From assembly GCA_963643035.1 (NCBI GenBank), contig CAVIKO010000003.1, positions 24,948 to 88,947 on the forward strand: a stretch of DNA of 64,000 nucleotides, given 5' to 3'. The notes under the pieces were generated by a model that worked only from the letters and a program-made list of their open reading frames with translations, ran no database searches and was not told where the DNA came from. How positions within the stretch are numbered: the stretch's first letter is position 1; every line of letters starts with the position of its first letter. Source of the stretch: UMGS1696 sp963643035 (lineage in GTDB: Bacteria > Bacillota > Clostridia > Oscillospirales > CAG-272). This document shows positions 7,648 through 14,916 of this stretch, one piece after another. The position numbers were made by a program, and so were the translations under genes.

Positions 7648-9486
7648 ATGTATACGATATATGTCCCCATCGACAGCGGCCATCTGGAGCGTTCGGGAAG
7701 GGAAACCGTCGTCGCGGCACTGCGGAAAGCGGAGGTCAGCCGCGTATTTTTAACCATTGGCGCACAGCGTGCGGAGAAAACGGTACGGGCGGCGATCTTC
7801 CGTACGCTTGGTGAAAATATCCGCTATATGCGGGAGCAGGGCTTCACGGTCGGCGTATGGCTGTGGGCGTTCATGCTTAATGATCCGATGCCGTTTTCCC
7901 ACATGACCACGATGCACGGTTCGGAAAATGCGAACGAATACTGTCCCGCAGATCCGGATTACCGTGCCTTTGTCGCCGAATACATAAAAGACGCGGCAAG
8001 GGAAAGACCGGATATCATTCTGCTGGATGACGATCTGCGCTTTGGGCACCAGGAAGGGTTATGCTGTCTCTGTCCGCACCATATCGCCGATATTTCCGCG
8101 CGTCTTGGAGAGACGATCGATCCTGCGACCTTTGCGGAAAAAGCGTTCACGGGAGGCGCGAACAAGTACCGCGACGCGTACATGGCGTCTATGGCGGATT
8201 CCCTGCGTGCATATGCAAGGGAACTGCGCGCGGCTGTGGATTCCGTTGACCCGACTATCCGGATGGGGCAGTGCGCGTGCATCTCCTCCTGGGATGTCGA
8301 GGGCACCGACGCCGCCGAGCTCTCCCTTCTGCTTGCCGGGAGCACAAAGCCCCTGTTGCGTACCATCGGCGCGCCGTATTGGGCTGTGAACAAGGGCTGG
8401 GGCAATCGGCTGGCGGATGTGATCGAGCTGACGCGGATCGAATCTCTGTGGGCGGCGGAGCGTGGGATCGAGGTGATCTCCGAGGGGGACGTATACCCCA
8501 GACCGCGGTGGACGATCCCAGCTGCATACCTCGAATGCTTTGACATCGCGCTCCGCGCCGCGCATTGCAACAGCGGTATTCTCAAATACATGTGCGACTA
8601 CAATGCATCCGCCGTGACATATGAACCGGGATATCTGGCGCGGCACAATGCGCACAAGACGGATTACAAGAAGATCGAGACCGCATTTGCAGGGAAAACA
8701 GCGTGTGGTGTGCGGATTTATGAGGAACAGCACAAGCTGCGGAACTATGATCTACCGGAGAAATACGTAGGCGAGGAGTATATCCAGAATCTGCTCTTTG
8801 CCAAAGCAGAGCGGTTTGCGATGGGACTGTCGCTGCCTGTGATCTATACCGGTGGCGGGTGTGGCGGGATTGTATTCGGCGAAAGCGCAAAGACTCTGCC
8901 GGTTTCCGCACTGGAACTGCCGCTTTGTGTGGATCTGACCGCTGCGGAGATTCTCACAAAACGCGGGATTGACGTGGGACTGCGCGCGGTTGGGGAAAAA
9001 GTCAGCACTGGTGAAGAATCCTTTCCGGAATATGCGGAATTTACCCCGGTGAGCTACGGTACCTATGCATATCGGCTGACTGTAGATGAAAAGGCGGAGA
9101 AACGGAGTTATTACGGAGATGCACCCACATCGTACACGTATGAAAACAGCGCGGGACAGCGGTTTTTCGTACTCGCGAGCCGGATGGACTTTACAAACGA
9201 GGCGTTCTACCGCAACTATTGCAGACAAAGACAGGTGACGGAGTTTTTCGGCTTGCCGGTACACTGCATGGGCAATCCCGATCTCTACCTCTATTGCGCG
9301 GAGGACGAAAACGAGCGCGCCACGCTTCTTCTCAATCTCTCGCCGGACAAAATTCTCTCACCTGCGCTGCCGTCTATGAAGGTGACGGACTGCGTGAACA
9401 CAACGGTACTCTCATCCGACGCGGACGGTACGACGCTGTCGGTGCTGTATCCCTACGAATACGCCGTTGTGGTATCCAAAAAATGA
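7648..9486 (+). CDS. Putative TIM-barrel glycosidase-like protein, family unassigned
   Basis: A 612-residue cytoplasmic protein without a signal peptide. The N-terminal half looks like a TIM-barrel hydrolase: alternating strands include VGVWLWAFML, IILLDDDLRFG and IRMGQCACISSW, with acidic residues at strand ends. A Cys cluster CCLCPHH follows the DDD motif. The C-terminal part looks beta-rich. The overall layout recalls clan GH-A enzymes such as GH42, but no family signature can be assigned by eye. AGAGGAGGT precedes the ATG. It is divergent from an AraC regulator and followed by a terminator, so it is a single-gene unit probably induced by a glycan. Confidence 0.6.
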   Translation: MYTIYVPIDSGHLERSGRETVVAALRKAEVSRVFLTIGAQRAEKTVRAAIFRTLGENIRYMREQGFTVGVWLWAFMLNDPMPFSHMTTMHGSENANEYCPADPDYRAFVAEYIKDAARERPDIILLDDDLRFGHQEGLCCLCPHHIADISARLGETIDPATFAEKAFTGGANKYRDAYMASMADSLRAYARELRAAVDSVDPTIRMGQCACISSWDVEGTDAAELSLLLAGSTKPLLRTIGAPYWAVNKGWGNRLADVIELTRIESLWAAERGIEVISEGDVYPRPRWTIPAAYLECFDIALRAAHCNSGILKYMCDYNASAVTYEPGYLARHNAHKTDYKKIETAFAGKTACGVRIYEEQHKLRNYDLPEKYVGEEYIQNLLFAKAERFAMGLSLPVIYTGGGCGGIVFGESAKTLPVSALELPLCVDLTAAEILTKRGIDVGLRAVGEKVSTGEESFPEYAEFTPVSYGTYAYRLTVDEKAEKRSYYGDAPTSYTYENSAGQRFFVLASRMDFTNEAFYRNYCRQRQVTEFFGLPVHCMGNPDLYLYCAEDENERATLLLNLSPDKILSPALPSMKVTDCVNTTVLSSDADGTTLSVLYPYEYAVVVSKK

Positions 9487-9493
9487 ATATATA

Positions 9494-9525
9494 TCCCCGG
9501 ATCCACCAAAAATCCGGGGAATTTT
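9494..9525 (+). terminator. Rho-independent terminator after the glycosidase-like gene
   Basis: The arms TCCCCGGA and TCCGGGGA enclose an 11-base loop and are followed by ATTTTG. The hairpin lies eight bases after the stop codon. Confidence 0.75.
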
Positions 9526-9548
9526 GTGTTTACGGACGGGAATTTGCC

Positions 9549-9577
9549 TTGCCAAAACGGAAGTTTTATGGTATACT
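9549..9577 (+). promoter_or_regulatory. Promoter of the CotH-family gene
   Basis: TTGCCA (9549-9554) and TATACT (9572-9577) are separated by 17 bases and lie about 33 bases before the start codon. The -10 context TTTTATGGTATACT is identical to that of the promoter at 14855-14883. Confidence 0.65.
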
Positions 9578-9609
9578 CTATAAAATGACGTATGAGGAGC
9601 AGTGCGGAT

Positions 9610-11100
9610 ATGCGAAAAATGACGAGAGGGATTTTTATCCTAATCCTGTGTGCCTGTATCACACTTGTCGGATATGGCTGTACACGTTCGGAAAAGGATA
9701 CGGATACGGAATCGGTCGCGGAGGAGATGGTGTGGAAGCCGGAGTTTGCCTCCCTGTTTGAAGCGCGCAAGGCGTGTCTGTACGCCATGGAGTTTCCGCT
9801 GCCGTTTTCCACATATACAGAAGAGTCCGCGCGTCAGTTTCGGGAATACGTGACTGAGGCGAATCGAAGGCTCGCCGTTGAGAAGATCACACAGGAGGAA
9901 GTAGAACGGCTGTACCATGATATTCTGGTACAAAAAGAGCTGCTCAAACCGCGACAGGGAGAGATGGCGCGGGTGTACATCCAGTCGGATACCGCAGAAC
10001 CGTGGGAATACAGCAAATGTACCATAACCGTGATCCCGGCGGAGGGAGAGACGTATACGCTCGTATCGTATGAGGACTGCCAGATCAAAATCCGCGGCAA
10101 TTCCACAGCAGGCGCGCCGAAAAAGCCGTATACCTTCAAGCTGCCGGAGAAGGATGGACTGCTCGGTATGGATCGCGGCAAGCGATGGACCCTTCTTGCC
10201 GGGATGTTTGATAAAACCCTGATGCGTACGCAGCTCTCGTTCCATCTGGCGCAGTCTCTCGATTGTCCGTATACTTCGCAGACTACGCTGGTGGAGGTTT
10301 ATTATAACGAAAAATACCAAGGGGTATACGATCTCATTGAGCCTGTTACGGATGGGAAGGGGCGTGTAGACATCGATGATGAGGGGGAGGATTTNNNNNN
10401 NNNNTCCGGACTGCGCTTCAAGGTTAATGTGCCGGAGGAAATGACGAACGAGCGTAAGAAGGAAATGGCCTCTTTTTTCACGGAGATGGAAGAGGCTCTG
10501 CTCACAGGAGACATGGCGCAGTACGGGAAGTACATCGACGTGGATTCGTTTGTGAACGTGTATCTTGTGATGGAGTTTACGAAAAATCTTGACAGCAACG
10601 CATTTTCTACCCGCTTTTTCCGCAAGGACGGAAAGCTTTATGCCGGACCGGTTTGGGATTTCGACCTGTCCTCCGGCAATGTGTCCGATACCTGCGACGA
10701 GGAAGGCTACCGGATATATCTGAACATTCTGGGCAGAGGAGACGACAGCGGAGACAGCACCCATGGACTCTGGTACCGTGAGGGTTGGTACGCGATGCTC
10801 TTTGATGATCCGGCGTTTCGGGAACTGGTAAAAAAACGGTATATCGAGGTTCACGATATCCTTGAAAACGTGTATCGGGACAACGCGCTCGGCAGAAGTC
10901 AGATCGGTGTGCTCACAGATCAGTACGCCGCGGCGTTTGCGCGGAATTATGCGGACACCGATTGGGACATCACGGTGCAGTACAGCCCCTATGAAACAAC
11001 AGCGGTGCGTACCTACACGGAACATGTGGACGCGCTGACAAAATGGTTCGAGGGACGGCTGGCATATCTGGACGAGGCGCTGCCGGAAGAGTGGGAATGA
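9610..11100 (+). CDS. CotH-kinase-family lipoprotein (interrupted by assembly gap)
   Basis: About 496 residues as assembled. It begins with a lipoprotein signal peptide (MRKMTRGIFILILCACITLV, then lipobox GYGC), so it is exported and membrane-anchored. The CotH domain is recognisable from KIRGNSTAGAPKKPYTFKL, the GKRWTLLAGMFDKTLMR segment and the GPVWDFDLSSGN motif. CotH proteins are kinase-like enzymes that can phosphorylate proteins in spore coats; the role here is unknown. Ten Ns at 10395-10404 interrupt the middle, but the frame continues. The ATG at 9610 is preferred over 9592 because GAGGAG overlaps the earlier ATG. The last codons and the stop lie inside the first copy of a 43-bp repeat. 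Confidence 0.85.
   Translation: MRKMTRGIFILILCACITLVGYGCTRSEKDTDTESVAEEMVWKPEFASLFEARKACLYAMEFPLPFSTYTEESARQFREYVTEANRRLAVEKITQEEVERLYHDILVQKELLKPRQGEMARVYIQSDTAEPWEYSKCTITVIPAEGETYTLVSYEDCQIKIRGNSTAGAPKKPYTFKLPEKDGLLGMDRGKRWTLLAGMFDKTLMRTQLSFHLAQSLDCPYTSQTTLVEVYYNEKYQGVYDLIEPVTDGKGRVDIDDEGEDXXXXSGLRFKVNVPEEMTNERKKEMASFFTEMEEALLTGDMAQYGKYIDVDSFVNVYLVMEFTKNLDSNAFSTRFFRKDGKLYAGPVWDFDLSSGNVSDTCDEEGYRIYLNILGRGDDSGDSTHGLWYREGWYAMLFDDPAFRELVKKRYIEVHDILENVYRDNALGRSQIGVLTDQYAAAFARNYADTDWDITVQYSPYETTAVRTYTEHVDALTKWFEGRLAYLDEALPEEWE
10395..10404. other. Assembly gap (10 N) in the CotH gene
   Basis: Ten Ns of placeholder length. Reading frame is kept across it, and no overlap between the flanking ends is visible, so a few residues may be missing or the true length may differ. 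Confidence 0.95.
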
Positions 11101-11235
11101 TGTGTGGCTGAACAGGGAAGCAATTCGTCCCACTCTCGAGAATTTTCCCGCAAAACGGGCAAATTCTCCGAGGCAAGGCTTACTATCATCAAGTGGGAAT
11201 GATGTGTGGCTGAACAGGGAAGCAATTCGTCCCAC
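11091..11235. repeat. Direct repeat of 43 bp with hairpin spacer (family also at 34875)
   Basis: Two identical 43-base copies (11091-11133 and 11193-11235) begin GTGGGAATGATGTGTGGCTG and end TTCGTCCCAC, so each has GTGGG/CCCAC complementary ends. Between them lies a 59-base spacer with an inverted repeat: GAGAATTT and AAATTCTC around CCG/CGG. The same layout, with related sequence, occurs at 34875-35112. The first copy overlaps the end of the CotH gene. Confidence 0.85.
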
Positions 11236-11263
11236 GGTTTAGATGTGAAGTTGAATGATAATA

Positions 11264-11359
11264 AAAGAAACGCTGCTCTTCAGTGTTTTTGCGACAAAAA
11301 TTTCTGAATACCATGGCTTTTGACACGAAATCTCGATTTGTTCAAAGCGTCCTTAAAGA
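11264..11359 (+). repeat. MITE-like dispersed repeat, copy G
   Basis: The left end AAAGAAACGCTG and the interior TGTTTTTGCGACAAAAA match copies A and B. The right end reads TCTCGATTTGTTCAAAGCG, then TCCTTAAAG. It lies between the 43-bp repeat and the MATE promoter. Confidence 0.6.
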
Positions 11360-11445
11360 AAATGTCCGGTGCGATTCCGGCTTTTCTTTTGTATATGTAT
11401 ACAGAACCATACGGAATCCCTGCCGGAAATTCGCCATTCCCACTC

Positions 11446-11474
11446 TTTACATCTATAGGCGAAACGTGTATAAT
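11446..11474 (+). promoter_or_regulatory. Promoter of the MATE gene at 11520
   Basis: TTTACA (11446-11451), a 17-base spacer and TATAAT (11469-11474). The start codon follows 45 bases later, with AAGGAAGG as ribosome binding site. Confidence 0.7.
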
Positions 11475-11519
11475 ATACAGTATGTGTGTTAATATAGGTA
11501 AGGAAGGAAATTTTACAAA

Positions 11520-12881
11520 ATGGATTCTCCCATAAAAGAAAACAAAATGGGTGTCATGCCCATGGGGCGGCTTATCTTGTCGATGTCCGTCCCCATGATT
11601 CTCTCCATGCTCGTGCAGGCTCTTTATAACGTCGTGGACAGTGTGTTTGTCGCACGGTACAGTCAGGACGCATTAGCGGCTCTGTCATACGCATTTCCGG
11701 CGCAAAATCTCATGATCGGCACAGCGACCGGCACAGGCGTTGGTGTGAATGCGCTTCTGTCCAGGTCGCTCGGTGAAAAAAAATACGATAAGGCAAACAA
11801 AACGGCGGCGAACGGCGTGCTGCTTGCTATGTTTGGTTCTCTGCTGTTCTTTTTCTTCGGTCTCTTTTTCGCCGAATCGTTCATCACCTTCCAGACGAAA
11901 ACGCCGTCGATCATTGCGGAGGGAAAAACGTATCTCTCCATTGTCACGATGATCTCGTTCGGTATTTTCGGCGAAGTCATGTTTGAACGGCTGATGCAGT
12001 CCACCGGCAAGACGATTTACACCATGTTTACACAGGGCATCGGCGCGGTCATCAACATTATTCTCGATCCGATTATGATTTTTGGTCTGCTCGGCTGTCC
12101 GGAAATGGGCGTCGCTGGCGCTGCGTATGCTACTGTAATTGGGCAGATTGCGGCGTTTATCCTTGGAATTGTGTTCAACCACAAATTCAATCCGGAGGTT
12201 CGGCTGTACGCAAAGAATTTTAAGCCCAACTGGGGGATTATCGGCAGGATTTACGCGGTTGGCATTCCCTCGATCATCATGGTCGGTATCGGCAGTGTTA
12301 TGACCACCGCGATGAACAAGATCCTGAACGGCTTCTCCGATGTGGCGGCAAGTGTGTTCGGCGTATATTTCAAGCTTCAGAGCTTCGCGTTTATGCCTGT
12401 ATTCGGTCTGAACAACGGTGTGATCCCGGTCATCGCATACAATTACGGCGCACAGAAGCGGAAACGGATGCTCCACGCGGTTCGGCTCGGCTGCATCATT
12501 GCCACGTGTTTTATGGCAGTCGGCATTCTTCTCATGCAGTGTATCCCGTCACAGCTTTTCGCACTCTTTGATGCGGACGCGGATATGCTGGCGATTGGTG
12601 TTCCGGCATTGCGGATTATCAGTATCAGCTTTGTGTTTGCTGGGGTTTGCATCGCGCTGTCGTCCGTGTTCCAGGCGCTCGGCAAGGGAATCTACTCGAT
12701 GTGTATCTCTTTTGCACGTCAGCTTGTCGTGCTGGTGCCGGCGGCGTATCTGCTCTCGCTGTCCGGCAACGTGAATGCGGTGTGGTGGTCGTTCCCTATC
12801 GCGGAGATCGCCTCGATTGCCGTCAGCCTGCTTCTTTTCCATCATGTCTACAAAACAATCATTGTGAAAATTCCGGAGTGA
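11520..12881 (+). CDS. MATE-family multidrug/cation antiporter
   Basis: A 453-residue membrane protein with about twelve transmembrane helices, the normal size for MATE (MatE-domain) exporters. Diagnostic stretches are the first helix region (PMGRLILSMSVPMILSMLVQ, then ALYNVVDSVFVARY) and the second-half equivalent (GRIYAVGIPSIIMVGIGSV). These reflect the internal two-fold repeat. Such proteins export drugs or metabolites against Na+ or H+; the substrate here is unknown. It has its own promoter and a strong terminator, so it is monocistronic. A second MATE gene lies at 56287. Confidence 0.92.
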   Translation: MDSPIKENKMGVMPMGRLILSMSVPMILSMLVQALYNVVDSVFVARYSQDALAALSYAFPAQNLMIGTATGTGVGVNALLSRSLGEKKYDKANKTAANGVLLAMFGSLLFFFFGLFFAESFITFQTKTPSIIAEGKTYLSIVTMISFGIFGEVMFERLMQSTGKTIYTMFTQGIGAVINIILDPIMIFGLLGCPEMGVAGAAYATVIGQIAAFILGIVFNHKFNPEVRLYAKNFKPNWGIIGRIYAVGIPSIIMVGIGSVMTTAMNKILNGFSDVAASVFGVYFKLQSFAFMPVFGLNNGVIPVIAYNYGAQKRKRMLHAVRLGCIIATCFMAVGILLMQCIPSQLFALFDADADMLAIGVPALRIISISFVFAGVCIALSSVFQALGKGIYSMCISFARQLVVLVPAAYLLSLSGNVNAVWWSFPIAEIASIAVSLLLFHHVYKTIIVKIPE

Positions 12882-12890
12882 AAGCTACAT

Positions 12891-12938
12891 AAAAAAACGC
12901 CCGTCATAGGAGAGGTCCCATGCGGGCGTTTTTTGTTT
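12891..12938 (+). terminator. Rho-independent terminator after MATE gene
   Basis: The arms AACGCCCG and CGGGCGTT enclose a 19-base loop and are followed by TTTTTG, ten bases after the stop codon. Confidence 0.85.
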
Positions 12939-12940
12939 GC

Positions 12941-13029
12941 GGATGCACTGATTAAACCGAGATTTCACGTTGAAGACATAGAATGCAAGGACTTTCTGAT
13001 GCAAAAAACGTAAATCAGCGTTTCTTAAG
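12941..13029 (-). repeat. MITE-like dispersed repeat, copy E
   Basis: On the minus strand it starts TTAAGAAACGCTGATTTACG and ends GGTTTAATCAGTGCATCC, matching the family ends. It lies in the convergent gap between the MATE terminator and the solute-binding-protein stop codon. Confidence 0.6.
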
Positions 13030-13042
13030 CGGAAAACGCGGT

Positions 13043-14512
13043 TTATTTTGTAGCGTCTGCGTAAAATTCCGTGAACGAAGTCGTGACCTTTTCCTCAATC
13101 TTTGCCCACGCGGATGCAAGATCGGTGGACTTTTTGGAGATCAGGGTTTCCAGCGGCTTCATGTTGTAGTATACGCCGTTTGTCGGGTCGATATTGCGTG
13201 TGAATTCATAAGACGCGGTTTCGGTGATCAGGCGGTACATTTCCTGCGAACCCTGGTCACGGAGGAGCTTGTTCTCCACAAAAGTGTTCGTGAATACGTC
13301 CGCCATATAGGTGTGCGTTGCAGAATAGAGGGCTTCTATGATAGCAGTGGTGCGATCCGGGTCGGAAACGGTCACAGGAACGGAAAGCACACTGCCGCAG
13401 GCGTAGGTGATGTAATTTTCCTGCGTTTCGTCGAGCTTGGGAGAAGGTAAGATACCATAGTTGAATTCGAGATCACGCAGACGGAAGAAGGACGAGGGAT
13501 AGAGATAGAGCAGAAAGTTGCCATCCTCTAAGGTCAGATTGTCCTTAAAGCCATCGGAGGATGCGATCTCCACGAGCTTTTCTACAATCGTCTGTGATTT
13601 TTCGGAATTTAAGGTGAACGTAAAACCATCCGGCGTTGTTTCCACCACAGAGCCGCCGTAGGAGTGGAACATGAATTTGAGTACAGCACCGGCATTGTTT
13701 GTTCCCATACCGTAAAAATCCGCATTGTTGCGTTTGCCGTCGCCGTTTGTATCCTCATATGCGTCGGCGATGCATTCCATGAGCTTTGTGTGTGTCCATT
13801 CGTTGTTCTTCACAAGCTCATAGGGATCGGGGAGTCCGCGGTCGTTCCATGCATCGAGATTGACGACCATGTAGGGACTGCCGAAGATGGGATACGGATA
13901 GGAGCCGGTGAAAAGATACACATGGGAACCGAGCCGATAGGTATCGATCATCTGCTGACTGTAGTATCCCTTTTCGAGATTCATGTATTTTGACTGTGCC
14001 ACGTCGTAGAGGGAACCCTCGCGGATAAGGGCAGTATAGGATTCCGTGGACGGCGGGCAGACGAGATCGTAGGTGTCCTCGCCCGCCTTAACAGTCTGGG
14101 ACAGAAGTTTCAGGATGTCGCCCCATTTCGCGTCCTCATGGGCGGTGATTTTCACGTTCAGTCTCTCCTCTACGGCAAGATTGCGCTTCCACGCCGCATC
14201 GTTGATCGGTTCGCCGGTTTCGCCCTCCATTTCAAAATAATTGAGCCAAGCATTTGCGGTTTCCGCAGATGTGTTGCCGCCCTCGTAGACCAGCACGCGG
14301 AAGTCATAGCCGCCGTAATCGAGTCCGTCCGGCAGATCATCCAGATATGTGCGATCCTCCGGTTCGGTTTCCATCTCAACCGTGGTGTCAGTTGTGGTGT
14401 TGTCCGTAGTGGATTCAGTCGGGACGGTGTCCACAGCGGTGTTCCCTCCACAGGCAGACAGAAGAAGTCCGCAGAGAAGGAGAAGCGTACAGAGAGTTTT
14501 TTTCATGTGCAT
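13043..14512 (-). CDS. Extracellular solute-binding-like lipoprotein
   Basis: A 489-residue exported lipoprotein with signal peptide MHMKKTLCTLLLLCGLLLSA and a lipobox ending in Cys (LSAC). A Thr/Glu-rich linker of about 30 residues leads into a bacterial type-1 solute-binding-like domain (DYGGYDFRVLVYEGG; EPINDAAWKRNLAVEERLNV; DTYDLVCPPS). It contains a calcium-loop-like DTNGDGK. It is clearly paralogous to the protein at 36403. No ABC permease or ATPase lies nearby, so the transporter partner is elsewhere or the protein has another role. AAGGAGA lies six bases before the ATG. The promoter is at 14699-14727, and a repeat element lies in the leader. Confidence 0.82.
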   Translation of the reverse strand: MHMKKTLCTLLLLCGLLLSACGGNTAVDTVPTESTTDNTTTDTTVEMETEPEDRTYLDDLPDGLDYGGYDFRVLVYEGGNTSAETANAWLNYFEMEGETGEPINDAAWKRNLAVEERLNVKITAHEDAKWGDILKLLSQTVKAGEDTYDLVCPPSTESYTALIREGSLYDVAQSKYMNLEKGYYSQQMIDTYRLGSHVYLFTGSYPYPIFGSPYMVVNLDAWNDRGLPDPYELVKNNEWTHTKLMECIADAYEDTNGDGKRNNADFYGMGTNNAGAVLKFMFHSYGGSVVETTPDGFTFTLNSEKSQTIVEKLVEIASSDGFKDNLTLEDGNFLLYLYPSSFFRLRDLEFNYGILPSPKLDETQENYITYACGSVLSVPVTVSDPDRTTAIIEALYSATHTYMADVFTNTFVENKLLRDQGSQEMYRLITETASYEFTRNIDPTNGVYYNMKPLETLISKKSTDLASAWAKIEEKVTTSFTEFYADATK

Positions 14513-14562
14513 GGGGTTCTCCTTTCAAAAGATAAAAATCAGGCGGATACAGGATCCGAAAA

Positions 14563-14656
14563 CTAAGGAAACGCTGATGTAAGGTTGTTTTCACGCGAAA
14601 AAGCCCACAGATCAAAGCATTTTTCGCATGAAAACTCGCATGATTCAGCTTATCCC
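14563..14656 (+). repeat. MITE-like dispersed repeat, copy C
   Basis: The left end CTAAGGAAACGCTGATGTAA and the interior GGTTGTTTTCACGCGAAAAA align with copies A and B. The right end reads ATGATTCAGCTTATCCCT. It lies between the promoter and start codon of the lipoprotein gene, so it would form part of its 5' untranslated leader. Confidence 0.65.
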
Positions 14657-14698
14657 TGATAAAATTGCCATAAACAATGGCGGTTGGGATATGTATAT

Positions 14699-14727
14699 AG
14701 TATACAGGAAAAATTGTTCGATTGCAA
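14699..14727 (-). promoter_or_regulatory. Promoter of the solute-binding lipoprotein gene
   Basis: On the minus strand TTGCAA (14727-14722), a 17-base spacer and TATACT (14704-14699). The leader to the ATG at 14512 is about 180 bases and contains repeat copy C. Confidence 0.6.
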
Positions 14728-14854
14728 GAGGAGTATGGGGATTTGCGAAAAAAGAAATTCGATAGTCCTGCAGGAAAGACTGTCGAATATTGTGGGAGAG
14801 TTGCGACGTGGTTCCGGACAAAACATACGATTTTGACAAAATTCCATTCTCATC

Positions 14855-14883
14855 TTGCATCCACATTGATTTTATGGTATACT
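14855..14883 (+). promoter_or_regulatory. Promoter of the GH106-like/GH36-like operon
   Basis: TTGCAT (14855-14860), 17 bases, then TATACT (14878-14883). The start codon at 14917 follows 33 bases later. Confidence 0.65.
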
Positions 14884-14916
14884 TTATCTATGACATTTTA
14901 AAATGCGGAGGAAGAT

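Noticed and set aside
9555..9577. Shared regulon between promoters at 9549 and 14855 based on identical TTTTATGGTATACT
   Set aside because: The match covers mainly the -10 region, which is expected to be similar by chance among strong promoters; no shared operator is seen outside it.
9640..11235. 531-residue open frame on the minus strand opposite the CotH gene
   Set aside because: It is the shadow of the CotH coding sequence and contains the assembly gap; it has no ribosome binding site and no recognisable domain, while the plus strand shows signal peptide and CotH motifs.
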